From: Siphlonurus alternatus
Lineage: Eukaryota; Arthropoda; Insecta; Ephemeroptera; Siphlonuridae
Direction: 5' to 3'
Assembly (NCBI GenBank): GCA_949825025.1
Contig: OX463786.1
Location: 10,902,387 to 10,966,386, forward strand
DNA length: 64,000 nt
In this document: piece after piece, positions 52,293-63,643 of the stretch
Numbering within the stretch: the stretch's first letter is position 1
Layout of the letters: the number at the start of each line of letters is the position of its first letter
Notes under the pieces: model-generated
The model's database searches: none
The model's input: only the letters and a program-made list of their open reading frames with translations
What the model was told of the DNA's origin: nothing
Translations under genes and position numbers: made by a program

Positions 52293-53416
52293 AGGTCCAC
52301 TTCAACCATCACGTCTCCTCAAGGAATATAAAAAAAGTTACCTCTTCACATTTTTCTGCTGTAGTAACCCCCCCTCTTCTCCTTTGCATCTTTCTTTCTT
52401 ACAGTGTCCATTGTTTTAGCACCCCTGTATGCTCTGGTCTTACCAAAAGAAGAGAGACATGCAAAGTAGTAGAAAGACAAGGGCATATAGGAAAGGTTGC
52501 AGACTATAATATCAACCCTCATATACGACACTTTTTTTTTTCGGTAACTAATACAAGAAAGCAGTATCATATTTCTTCATTTTTTTCGCTTTCATGTTTT
52601 TTTTTATGAAAATTTATGTTGATTTCAATATAAAAAAATTCATGATATCTTCTTTCATTAACATGAATAAATCAATAATACTGTATTTTGCAATAATAAT
52701 TAAAATGACTGTCATAAAGTTCTAAACATGAATTACTTGAATAATTTTTCAGAGACGTAGCAAAAGAAAAAAAAAAGAAATAATTTCAAGTGGGTATATC
52801 CCCTGCAGAACCAGTTCAAGGGGTAAGAGAAGAGAATGGGGGACTTCTTACTAACTGTACTGTACTTTTCACGAGTAAATTTTAAAACATTAAAACACGT
52901 AATATAAAGTAGGCTCTGAAATTACAAAGACTTAGTAGTTTAAAATGTAAATTTGTCATCATAAGTTGTGGGTTCCCACACATTTCTAGTTGACTTAGAA
53001 TTAAGAACTCTTTCACCCCCTTCTCTTTCTTGTAATAATTTTGCGTGAAACCCTGCCAAAACATTCCATCCACCTCGACTATGCATGCAATTTTCTGCAA
53101 TTCCTTCACCCCTATTATATAATCTACGCACAAAATTTTCTTACTAATGCTTTTGGTATGAAGAAAGTTATAATATATATATATATATATATAATGAAAA
53201 AGTTACTGCTTGTTCAAGAAATTATATTCTAATTTATGTATAAATTTTAGGCAACATATTTATTAATATCATTATAATATTGTATAATCAACATAAATTT
53301 TATATTATATAATTTTTGCTGTCAAAATAGAAGAATTATTTATTATCTTTCATATTTGTTTTCAAATTTTTTTACAGTTTATCAACAACTGTTAATTTAT
53401 GACGAAAGATATAGTA

Positions 53417-53490
<74 letters not shown>

Positions 53491-55257
53491 CAAAAAATTA
53501 AGAAAACTCAGCCTTTTAAATCTTAATTAAGTATGCTACCACATTTAATTTCGTATCTACACTTTACTCCCGTCCTCTAATATGGCTGTTACACAGTAAG
53601 GCCGTACATAATATATGATGAAATCTTAGTTGAAGGGAACGAAGGAGGTAAGGCACATTAAGAGTACAAAATATTATGTTTTTGGACGCAACCAATGTGT
53701 CAACATTTTTCTAATCATTCCCAAGTAAAAACATGTGATTACATATCTACAATTTCTAACAAACATTGTCATTAGTGTCATTACCATTAGTGTAATTAAA
53801 AGTGATGTGAGTATTGGTCCATTTCCTTTGACATTTTCAAAGTTTACATGCGTATATTATACAAACACCTAAACGTATATGATGTGTTATAGAACAGAAG
53901 AATAAGCTTCTATGGACGGTAGTAGCAGCAGCTTTTACTTATTCAAACCGTCTGTATATATAGTAAGCCTTAGACACATAAGCTTTAGTCTTCTGTAGGC
54001 TCTCAGTGCTAGGTACATGAAATTGAAAGGTAACATAAGTAGTGTTACTTTCATAATATAGTCATATACATATATGTTTCGTAATATATGAGCTTCTTGT
54101 GTGATGATGTTGCTGTGATAAGAAGGGAAAGAATAATTATAATTATTAATATATAATTATTAATTTTCACCAATTTTTTTTATATAATTATATTTTTTTA
54201 TTCATAAAAATAAGACAAGTTACACATAAAAATCAAAATATTAATAATGACTTTAAATTCGTCAATATAAATGTTAAGAAATATAGATTGTATTTGATAG
54301 ATTTCTTACCAAATAATAGAAAGTAAATTATAAATATGACATTAAAAGTTAGACGTAGAATGCCTGCCCCTTATCATTTTTTTTAAATCTTTTTGAAACA
54401 TGATTTGAATAATTCCGATTTATTTTTAAACGTAAATTATTTTGGGGTATCATGAAGGACCAAGTTGTGGTCTCCACGCGTTTAAAACGCAAACTTGATA
54501 ATTTTGAAGAATCATATCAACTAATATTTGTGCAGGCGACGTAACTAACTTATTCTCTTATCCACAATTTTGGATTGATATATTTACAAACGGATCTTAT
54601 TCCACGTAATCTCACGTTTTCTTGTTTTGAAATTACAGTATACGGCTGCAGCAGAACAACAAAAATCTGATAGTATTTGGGACAAGGTTTATCACAACAT
54701 GAGAATTACAAACGGATATAAACTGGACTAAACTGTTTTCCTCTTCAACAAACAAACAAAAAATTGTAACTGGCAGCTATAAATTTCATTTACTTATAGC
54801 GATAACATCAACCCGTATACTTTCTCTTCTTTTTTTTAAAAAGAAATATATCCTGGATTAAGATTTTCAAGATAAATTTATATTCCATTGTAGATGGCAC
54901 TAAAGATAAAATGAACTATTATTATTATTTTGTTTTAACAATTTATTTAATATTTAAACCAAAACTGAATCAGGTATGTTATGTCACACCTGAAAAAAAA
55001 AATCACCATGCAGTTTTCATTAAAAAAGTCATTAATTTTTTTACATTCTTAAAATGCAACTTTCAACAATCAATTTTCACTTTTGTTTTCTCTACAACTA
55101 TAATCAACAAAATTAATCATTTTTTAAAATGATTATTAAAAATATCACAATACAATAATAATGAAATGGAAAAAAATTATTATGGTTTTATCTGATAATA
55201 TATATAATGATGGTAATTTGTATGTACGGTATATATTTTTTTATACATAGTATTATA
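50433..55257. other. AT-rich non-coding stretch with microsatellites
   Basis: It holds (GA)n at about 52236-52290 and (TA)n at about 53424-53486. The open frames at 51075-51386 and 51937-52419 cross low-complexity sequence and have no recognisable domain. No exon is supported. Confidence 0.5.
53424..53486. repeat. (TA)n microsatellite
   Basis: About 30 alternating TA units. Confidence 0.95.
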
Positions 55258-57905
55258 TTTTTTTTTTTTTTTTTTATTTCACAAAATTTTTACACAATAA
55301 TGTCCAGCCAAGATTATTATATCATAATCTTAATGGCTGGTGCATGAAATACAAAGTGTTTAATTTATTGAAAGCTCAAACATTAACTTTCTATGTTTTT
55401 AGTTTCATCCAAATAAACATTTTAAAAACATACAATCAGCATGAGAACAAGAAGAATACGTACAATTCATTATAATTATGTATATATTTTTTATAAATAA
55501 TTATAAATAATTATATTACTTCAGAAAACTGATAAAACAAAGCAACGTAAAAATTTCTATCACATATATTTAAAACAAACAAACAAAAAATTGAAAAATA
55601 AAGTTATTTTGTTTACAATTATTATATTTCTGTAAGAAAAGAAAAAGTTAGAAATCTGAAACGAAAGAAAACTCTAGAACAAAAAAAACACAAGATAACT
55701 TTAATATTATTATTATCTTTTTTAACACTGTTATTTTTGTTCTATACATATCATTATTATTTAATATTATTTAAAATTGCATTAACTTATCACTGACATT
55801 AACCAATTTTTGATATATTTTTTAACCAAGCTTTTAGATTCTAAATTTTTTAAATGTAAAGGTAATTCATTCCACAGCCTAGGCAATATATACTCCCAGG
55901 TTTTCTCACTGAATCTATTAACTCTTAGTGGTGTAAATAGTGGATCATTAAGAATAAGTCTGGTATCATAATTATGAATTCTATATTCACCATGATTTAC
56001 ATCAAAATATTTTTCAATAATTAAAGATTGTTTCGATTGTAAATTGACAGGTAAAATATTCCAATATTTAAACACATTCTCTCCTTCTTCAAATTTATCC
56101 CCCTTTTTCATTGATTTTAATACCCTTTTTTGCATTTTTATTAAATTTGTCATTGAACTAGATTGTGTAAAACCCCATCCTAAATTTCCATATAATATAA
56201 ATGGATGTACCAAAGCAAAATATACATTTCTCAGTGTTTTTTCATTAACAATTTTTTTTAATTTATAAATTTGAGACATAACAGATCTTAATTTCATTAT
56301 AATTTTGTTAATTTGCGGGTACCATTCAAAGTTATCATCAATGATTATTCCAAGATATTTATGTTCTCTAACTTGTTCAATAATGTTACAAGTACAGTCT
56401 TGTAAAAAATTATGTAGACACATATTATTATGAATTATAATCTTAATTGACTCATTTTTTCTCAAGAATTTGTTGTAAATATGCATAACTTTAGTTTTTT
56501 TTGTATTGATCACTAATCCATAATCATGGGCCCAATGTGCTAGTTGATTTGCATTAATTTGTAAATTTTTTTGAGCAATAGAAAAATCTTTGTTTGACAC
56601 AAGTATCAAAAGGTCATCTGCAAACAAAAATATTTTACAATTTTTCAAGACAGAAAATAAACTATTTACATAAACATTAAACAATATTGCAGAAATGGTA
56701 CCTCCTTGAGGGGTTCCCCACTTAATTTCCCACGCATCACCTTGTACATTATTTATTTCTACAACCATGCTTCGATCTTTTAAATAATTTTTAATTAGCT
56801 CAAGCATTGGTCCTCTTATACCCACTTTCTCTAATTCAGCAAAAAGTATATCATGGTTCAGCGTATCAAACGCCTTAGAAAAATCCACAAATAATGCCAA
56901 AACATGATTATTTTCTTTTAACTCATTATTTATATAATTAGACATATCACCAATTAATTTATTAGTGGATTTTCCTTTCTGATATGCATATTGATTTTCA
57001 TTTATTATTTTATATTTCTCAAGATATTCAATTATATATTCAGTTATGTACTTTTGGGGAAATTTATCTACTGTAGGTGACAACATAATTGGTCTATAGT
57101 TATTACAATTTTTATGACACCCATTTTTGTAAATAGGTCTACACACTCCTTTTTTTAAATTAATGGGAAATTGTTTCTGTATTATACATTGATTAATAAA
57201 TTGGGTCAGTATTAAAATTAGTTCATCTCCCCCCATTTTGATGTGTTTAATTGTAATTTTATCGTAGCCTGGAGCTTTATTATCTTTACATGAATTTATT
57301 AATTTTTGCGTTCTTTCTACAGTTATTTTAGGTAAATATAATGTTTGATTTTGATATAAATTATTTGTAATTGAAAACTTAATATCACATTTGTGAATAA
57401 TTTTAGTAACTCCTTCTACAAATGTTTTGCTAAAACGATTCGCGACTTCATATAAATTTTCACCACCCATGTGTCTTACAATAACATCATCGATGTTAGA
57501 TGTATATTTACCTAATATATTATTAATATAACTCCATGCTCTCCTCATATCAAACATTAATTTCTTAAATTCATCTTTTTCATACTTCTGTTTTCCTTTT
57601 TTTATTAATTGAATGACTTTATTACGCATTACTTTATATTCTTCCCTGTATATTTTATTTGTTGAGTTACCTTTATGTTTTTTAAATAATTTATCTCTAA
57701 TTATCATGCATGATTTAATATATGGTGTCATCCAAGGTTTTCCAAGATTTTCATTTTTCACATTATTTTTTACCGTTACTGTACATATTTTAAAAAGATG
57801 ATTGTAAACATTTTGAATTTTATCATAAATTTCATTTAAATCAGTTAAGCCTTTCAAATAACCCCATCGTATTTTAGTTAATTCTCTTTCATATATACTA
57901 CATTT
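55258..57905 (-). mobile_element. 5'-truncated LINE retrotransposon
   Basis: The minus-strand element ends in a 19-base A tail (T-run at 55258-55276 on plus) after a 3' UTR of about 500 bp. It contains a complete reverse transcriptase and C-terminal region, but the endonuclease domain and any ORF1 are missing. Truncation at the 5' end is the normal result of incomplete target-primed reverse transcription. The junction, near 57900, is where the LINE-like protein sequence starts. A clean target duplication was not identified. Confidence 0.85.
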
Positions 57906-58016
57906 TGGTCTTATCTCTAAAATGTACGTAGTAAAACGTAGTGGGTGTAACCGTAGAGCATGAAAAAAAGGGGGCGTAGTCATCCATCTCTGGTTGTATA
58001 AAACTGCCCACACCAA
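55782..58016 (-). CDS. LINE reverse transcriptase frame (744 codons), endonuclease lost
   Basis: RT motifs appear in order: NNYRPI (residues 306-311), the catalytic motif DFSKAFDTLNH (378-388), GTPQGGTISAILFNVYVN (434-451), the catalytic FADD (465-468), and HKYLGI (552-557). The C-terminal NYDTRLIL and LWNELPLHL are typical of the CR1/L2/Jockey supergroup. Residues 75-115 (KPWMTPYIKSCMIIRDK) match the linker between endonuclease and RT in such proteins. The first 37 or so codons come from flanking DNA, not the LINE, so this ATG is accidental. The frame has no stop or frameshift, so the insertion is young. Autonomous mobility is unlikely without the endonuclease. Confidence 0.9.
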   Translation of the reverse strand: MVWAVLYNQRWMTTPPFFHALRLHPLRFTTYILEIRPKCSIYERELTKIRWGYLKGLTDLNEIYDKIQNVYNHLFKICTVTVKNNVKNENLGKPWMTPYIKSCMIIRDKLFKKHKGNSTNKIYREEYKVMRNKVIQLIKKGKQKYEKDEFKKLMFDMRRAWSYINNILGKYTSNIDDVIVRHMGGENLYEVANRFSKTFVEGVTKIIHKCDIKFSITNNLYQNQTLYLPKITVERTQKLINSCKDNKAPGYDKITIKHIKMGGDELILILTQFINQCIIQKQFPINLKKGVCRPIYKNGCHKNCNNYRPIMLSPTVDKFPQKYITEYIIEYLEKYKIINENQYAYQKGKSTNKLIGDMSNYINNELKENNHVLALFVDFSKAFDTLNHDILFAELEKVGIRGPMLELIKNYLKDRSMVVEINNVQGDAWEIKWGTPQGGTISAILFNVYVNSLFSVLKNCKIFLFADDLLILVSNKDFSIAQKNLQINANQLAHWAHDYGLVINTKKTKVMHIYNKFLRKNESIKIIIHNNMCLHNFLQDCTCNIIEQVREHKYLGIIIDDNFEWYPQINKIIMKLRSVMSQIYKLKKIVNEKTLRNVYFALVHPFILYGNLGWGFTQSSSMTNLIKMQKRVLKSMKKGDKFEEGENVFKYWNILPVNLQSKQSLIIEKYFDVNHGEYRIHNYDTRLILNDPLFTPLRVNRFSEKTWEYILPRLWNELPLHLKNLESKSLVKKYIKNWLMSVIS

Positions 58017-58622
58017 CCAGCGGCTGGGTGGTTATAAATGTTACCCTGCTGCATTCTCTTCGTATATAAACCACAGAGAATGTAACAGAGACGTCACACA
58101 CACACTATAATTCTCATGTTACACTAAAATTTTTATACCGAAGACATGTTTGAGGAAATATTCACATTTTTAAATATACATTATAGTTATAGCTCCGGAA
58201 ATGATCATTTGCCAATAAATTTTCGATCATGAATGTATTTAGACGCTGTAAGTGGTGTTGGATTTTTTCAGGGCAATAGCTGCATGCATAATTTAGATAT
58301 TAATTGAAAAAGGGATTCTGTATTTAAAAAAAATTAAATAAATAAAAATAGTTTTCAAAATTTTGGTACTTAAGGTATATTTTGATTACATGGAAGAATG
58401 AAAATATCGGTAATAGCATAAATTGTACAGTGTTTGCTCCAAAATAATTCCTAATTAACATGACTTTTCTGCGTTAACGCATTCGTGAATGAAATTTTCC
58501 GAGACAATATACATAAATTACTTTAAAAACGTGACTATTTTCCGATTTACTGTTAAATTATCGGCCCTTTTTAACTTCAACATATAAGCATTTGCTAAAT
58601 TTCCCAGAACTTTCCAAAGTTA
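57906..58622. other. Flank upstream of the LINE
   Basis: GC-richer for about 200 bp (57940-58100), with small inverted repeats AACCAGC/GGGTGGTT and CATTCTC/GAGAATG, then AT-rich. No gene is recognised. The adjacent 67-codon minus frame at 57898-58101 has no known domain. Confidence 0.45.
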
Positions 58623-58818
58623 AGGCGGATTCAGCGATGCGACGCGATTTTGATGTAAAAGCTGTGAAATCATATGCGGCGGCGAATTCGCTGGGAATCG
58701 TGTTAATTACGATGCTCTTTTTCTTTTAATCGCCAAATATGGCCGCCAATGGATGTTACAGCAAGTGCGCATTATTTGCGTCGCGTCGCAGCCTGGAAAT
58801 CGCCATGTGAATTAGCCT
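58623..58818. mobile_element. PIF/Harbinger-type MITE, family D copy 4
   Basis: The ends AGGCGGATTCAGCGATGC and CCATGTGAATTAGCCT are flanked by TTA (58620-58622 and 58819-58821). The left TIR has lost the GATGGC step present in the other copies. Confidence 0.86.
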
Positions 58819-58821
58819 TTA

Positions 58822-60158
58822 AGAGGATTTTTGTATCCCCTGGGGTATCCAATCTAGTCAGTATAAGATTTCGAGTTCTATCAACAACAATTTTTTTTAC
58901 TTTAAATGTGTAGGATATAGAGAAAGCAAAAATGTGAAAAAAAGTAAAAGGGCGGAAAGAGAGAGTATAAAGCAAAAAAACAAAACACAGGACTTGTCCC
59001 AGACATGGGGACAAACATGTAAAAAAAGAATCTGAGCTAGAGAGACGGACAAGAGAACTAAGAGAATATCGGTATAAGTGTGAAGCGAAAAAACATGAGC
59101 AGACAGGGGTTGAGAGTACAGAGAGATAGCTAGAATATTTTAAAAGATAAAAGACCTTTTTAACATGAGAGAGTGAAAAAAAAAAAAAAAAAAAAGATGT
59201 TACACGTTGATACTGGAGTGTACAGCAGGCAAGCGACGAGACAAAAGTAGTGGCAAGCTCAGCAGAAACTCCCTTTCATTGCTGCGGTTCAACTACCAGC
59301 AGCACTACATGTTTAGTACTAGTGACGTCATAACCGCAGATGAAATATATTATATACTTAAATTAAATTAAAATATCTCCCGGAAGTTACTTTTTATGAT
59401 GCTTTTAACTAAAAATTATTGAAATTCATGAACGAAAGAATTTTGCATTACCATGCAAAACCGCGGTTATTAATTGAGTTTTTATCCATAGTTAGTGAGA
59501 AACCAGGGTATCTCTTTTCGTGAATAACGTCTATTATTCCATATGTAATATCAGTTTTAATATTTTTACGACCGAAGTTCAAATAAAATTTGGACTTCAA
59601 ATTTGTTAAAGAAGGATTTTTAATTTTGTTAAACTGTATTGTCACAAGTACAGAGGTATTTTTCATTACATTTATTGTCGTAACTTTACTTCGTTTTCTT
59701 AGATAATTCACTTTATATACGTATCGAGTTTTATGTCTCTGTGAAATAATAAAAAAACTATTGTTTTTTTGTTCTATCATTTTATACAAAATTAAATATA
59801 TTATCTTTATGGGAATATAAAAGGATTGGTATATGGACAATTTAATATGGTAAATTATATGATTGCAATAAACAGCTTATTACAGTTCAAAATATTTTTA
59901 TTGACATGCATTGTATCTTACTAACAAAATGAAATTAATAAATTAACTCATGGATAACAGAACTTTATATACTGGTATTGTGTACCACTGTTAGAATTTT
60001 AGATAAAGACTGCTGTCTTAATTTCTTACTGACAAGTGATAAGTGTCGTTTTCTGTCAAATCAGACAGATTAATTAAAAAGAACAATCATTAAGTCTTTT
60101 GTCAAATTAGAACAAAAGTTCGAAGACTAATTCGTACCGTACTATATTTCAAAGTCCG
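58822..60158. other. Non-coding stretch
   Basis: An A-run lies near 59178-59195 and TGACGTCA near 59323. The minus frame of 130 codons at 59448-59840 is Ile/Lys/Asn-rich. It has no recognisable domain, and I do not call it a gene. Confidence 0.5.
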
Positions 60159-60300
60159 TAAAGGCGGATTCAGATGGCGACAACGGCGACGCGACGCGAT
60201 TTTGTCACACAAGCTGTGAAATCCCATGCGGCGAGCGAATTCGCTGGGAATCGCGTTAATTACGATGCTCTTTTTCTTTTAATCGCCCAATATGGCCGCC

Positions 60301-60365
60301 AAGCAAGTGCGCATTATTCGCGTCGCGTCGCATTGCGACGCGACGCGAATAATGCGCACTTGCTT
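60301..60365. other. Perfect 32-bp-arm hairpin at the hAT junction
   Basis: The 32 bases 60301-60332 (starting AAGCAAGTGCGCATTATT) are exactly inverted at 60334-60365, with a single T between. The right arm lies between the 8-bp target duplication and the transposon terminus, so it is an inverted copy of the flanking MITE DNA. No mismatch is present. Confidence 0.95.
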
Positions 60366-62528
60366 CAGGCACGGACTGGGCCGCAACGGCCCACCGAGCA
60401 AGAAGGAACGACGGCCCACAGAGGCGGAGGCTAGCACTCGAAAGGGGGGTCTGGGGGGCGTAGCCCCCCAGTAGCCCGCCGCAGGCGCGATTTTTTTTAG
60501 GATTTCACTAGAATTTTCACTAAATATCACTAAATTTTTTATCAAATTACACTAAAAACTGAAATAAATTATTTAATGATACTTCATAGAAATCCTATGT
60601 ACAATTATGTTTTTAAAGGAAAAAAATGAGACTACTAAATATTTTTTTAGTTGCAAATACAATTGGTTTTAAAAATATATTTAAAATTATGTGTCATTAA
60701 ACACATAATTTTAATATAAAAATATATTTTGTCATGTGTCAAAAAAAAAACAGCGCGTGTCCATTGGACAAAATATAAATCAAGACAAGACTAAAAATAC
60801 TGTGTGACATGCAATATAATTATATTAATAATTACTTAATAAACCGAGTATTTAAATTAATTACGTACGAGTTTGAAAATGGAATTTTTTTAATATATTA
60901 TACGTAATTTTGAGTACTTGTATACAAGTTTAAATTTTAGTTAGTTTTTAATTTCCTTCTGCATTAATTAAAATTGAAATGCCCTTTTTTTAAGAATAAA
61001 TGTTTATTACATTTTTTTTTTTTTTTCATTTTGTAGTGAAATTTTATTTTTAATACCGTTTTCATAAAAGTAATCTAACCAAAATTCGTTAAAATAATTT
61101 AATCTCTTAATCTCTGAAATATTTTTCTGATGCATGTTAATTTCCACTTGATTGTAATGTAATATAATGATATAGCTATTTTTTATTATTCCAAATTTAG
61201 TGATTTAACTTTATTTGAAAGTACTAAAATTTCCTGGGTCGCATATATATAGTCTGCCCTGGATAAAACTCCCATAGTACTTATAAAGACCTGATTTTTC
61301 ATATAACATCACGAGCGCAGTATACCAGGCATACTGTATATAAATTCCTTGATTTATGTAAGACGTTATTACATGATGATACATTTTTTTTATCAATATT
61401 TTCTTACAAAAAAAAATAAATAAAGTCTGTATAATACAAACAAATAGCGTGGAAATTTTCTTATAAAAAATGAAAAATTGAATGCAGTGTTAAATAATTT
61501 GAAATTTTGTACCGTGTAATTTCAGCTTAAAGTAGAGTTCCTATGAGGTTCCTATCAGTTGAGTTAGTATTTTTTTTAAAATAATTCAAGTGGTCCTCCA
61601 TATCAAATCGAAATCCAAAAAATTCTATCTCACATAGGTTTGCCAGAAAAAATTCCAAAGTCACAGCAAACGTGTCGTTTACAAAGACCCTCGAATATCT
61701 TAAAAATAAAAGAAAAGAATACACCGTTAGGTGGTATGAAAAATATAACGATTTTCTATCATAGAAAAAATATTAATTCTTTGGTTCTATGACCAACCAA
61801 ATTTTTTGGCTCCAATCCATTTTTCCGTACAAAAATAAAGAAAAACTCTTATGGGAATGAACATTGCTAGACTGTTATTTTTTACGGATAAATGGATTCG
61901 AGCAAAAAAAAATAATTGGTTTTTGGTTAAAGCTCGTGTCACAGAACATCGCTATATTTTTTTCATATCACCTAAGACCTAGGGTTTATTTTTTCGAGAT
62001 ATTCGAGTGTTTTGGTTATATAAATAGGTAAGGCCTTAAAATGTTAAGCGACTCGTTTACTCTCACTTTGGATTTATTTTCTGGCAAACGTTTATGTGAG
62101 ATAGATTTTTTTTTCGGTTCGATATACGGTGGATCACTTGAACGATTTTTAGAAAATACTAACTCATTTTTTTTTCCTGATAGGAGCTCTATCAGGTCAA
62201 TTTTAGCATTACCATATCTTAGAGGAACTTGTGGCGAACGTAGAGCGTTATTGTCCTGTGTCCCTTTAAGATAAAATGGTCCATTATATAATAATAATTG
62301 TTCATTGTATGCATCACGGGTTTAAAATCTCTTTAATTTCGCTAATAGTTGGTTGTTATCATTTTGTTCTTATTTTCCTTTTTCTCCTTCTCCTTCTCCC
62401 TCTTTCTTTTCTCTTTTTTACCCTCTTTTTTTTCTTTGTGGCCGGCGGCCCACATTTGCCCCGGCGGCCCACTTTTGTCGCGGCCCACCGACCCACGCTC
62501 GGTGGATCGGTAGGCCAGTCCGTGCCTG
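60366..62528. mobile_element. Non-autonomous hAT element
   Basis: TIRs read CAGGCACGGACTGG at both ends. The 8-bp duplication CGTCGCAT lies at 60326-60333 and 62529-62536, but on the left it is separated from the TIR by the 32-bp inverted copy. Near the left end, CTGGGGGGCGTAGCCCCCCA with CGCAGGCGCGATTTTTTT matches the right subterminal module of the 23420 element. The right end carries repeated GCGGCCCAC. No transposase frame is present. A foldback is nested inside. Confidence 0.88.
61526..62270. mobile_element. 745-bp foldback element nested in the hAT element
   Basis: The arms of about 300 bp are inverted with moderate divergence. Left phrases GTTAGTATTTTTTTTAAAAT, ATCTATCTCACATAGGTTTG (approximately) and TCGAATATCTTAAAAATAAA recur inverted on the right. 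The tips are CTTAAAG and CTTTAAG. A short unpaired region around 61835-61870 forms the loop. It is non-coding. Confidence 0.72.
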
Positions 62529-62566
62529 CGTCGCATGGTAAAAATCGCCATGTGAATCCACCTTAA

Positions 62567-63274
62567 TTCATATATTGAATAATATTTTACACACAAAAAG
62601 TTTTAAATCTTGGCTAGAGATTGTAATTTATGCTGCAGTATTTGTCGCAATGACTCTCTTGGAAAAACTGGAGAAACAATTACATTTATCAAAATTATAT
62701 TTATATAATTAATAAAAAGTATCATATTTGTGATACAAGTAAACTTATATATATATCAATTTATTATTTTCCATACAATGTAATATAATAAATTTCAATT
62801 TACCACAAAATTTGATAAAATTAATAGACTTTAATCATTATAAATAGATAGAATGCAAAAACAAAATGTTCTATATTTAAATAATAATTTATTCAGTATA
62901 GATTGAAAAACAATAAATTTTACCATACTTATAGAGCATACACATGAGGCTTTTTTGTAACATGGTGAATAGATTTTAAATGAGAGTAAATGATAAATTG
63001 CTTTCTCTTCTACTGGAAGAAGTTTTGTTCGATGGTGGAGGAGGAAACTTGGTTGCGAATTCCTCTACTGTGGAGACTAACATCAATCACCTCGTGCTGT
63101 TCTGTGCGTGTCGTATATCAATCGTTCTACGCTCGAATACAAAGTACATTTATATAGGAGGTAATACCAAAAACTGTTTACTGGGAGGCGAATTAATTTT
63201 CAAACCGGTCGCTTTTGCCATATCAAAACGTCACGACGCTGAATCTCATAAAGTGTATTTTAATTAGCTAGGGT
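62567..63274. other. Non-coding stretch
   Basis: A 95-codon plus frame at 62980-63267 has fair composition (GGGGNLVANSSTVETNINHL) but overlaps sequence resembling the 41809 repeat (TTACTGGGAGG and CGGTCGCTTTTGCC) and has no domain I recognise. It is probably repeat-derived. Confidence 0.45.
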
Positions 63275-63276
63275 TA

Positions 63277-63641
63277 AGGTAGAGATAACACGTCCAATGT
63301 TAATAAAAATCCCATTCATGAAAATTTTGAAAAAAAAAAAAAAAAAAAAAATTCAAATGTTCTCCTTTACATCCCCTATCAATAGCTAAAATATCAGGTA
63401 TACAAAAACGAGCTAGTTTTCGAGTTAATAATTTTTAAAGTTTTTTAATTTAAAATGGAGGAATGGAACTTCCATGTTAAATTAGACACTTTAAAAATTC
63501 ATAACTCGAAAACTAGCTTGCTTTTGTATACCTGATATTTTAGATACTGATAGAGGATGTAGAGGAGAACATTTTTTTTGTTTTTTTTCATAATTTTCAT
63601 GTGTGGGATTTTTATTAACATAGGGCGTGTTATCTCTACCT
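63277..63641. mobile_element. Palindromic MITE, family A copy 5
   Basis: A 365-bp foldback with ends AGGTAGAGATAACACG and complement, flanked by TA (63275-63276 and 63642-63643). A longer A-run (about 63331-63350) lies in the left arm. Confidence 0.87.
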
Positions 63642-63643
63642 TA

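Larger units (their letters stand above)
60162..62563. mobile_element. PIF/Harbinger-type MITE, family D copy 5, split by a hAT element
   Basis: The left part is 60162-60333 and the right part 62537-62563. The outer flanks are TAA (60159-60161 and 62564-62566). The interruption begins after CGTCGCAT. Compared with copies 2 and 4 an internal stretch of about ten bases (GGATGTTACA) is missing just before the insertion. Confidence 0.85.

Noticed and set aside
51937..52419. 160-codon plus-strand frame
   Set aside because: A large part is (GA)n-encoded Arg-Glu and the rest is AT-rich sequence without a domain.
52882..53133. Overlapping minus-strand frames of 63 and 83 codons
   Set aside because: No motif in either frame and no splice context. 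They appear to be chance frames.
59448..59840. 130-codon minus-strand frame
   Set aside because: Ile/Lys/Asn-rich with no domain, splice signals or codon bias. Frames of this size are expected in AT-rich DNA of this length.
62980..63267. 95-codon plus-strand frame as a gene
   Set aside because: Part resembles the inverted-repeat element at 41809, with no domain or splice evidence.
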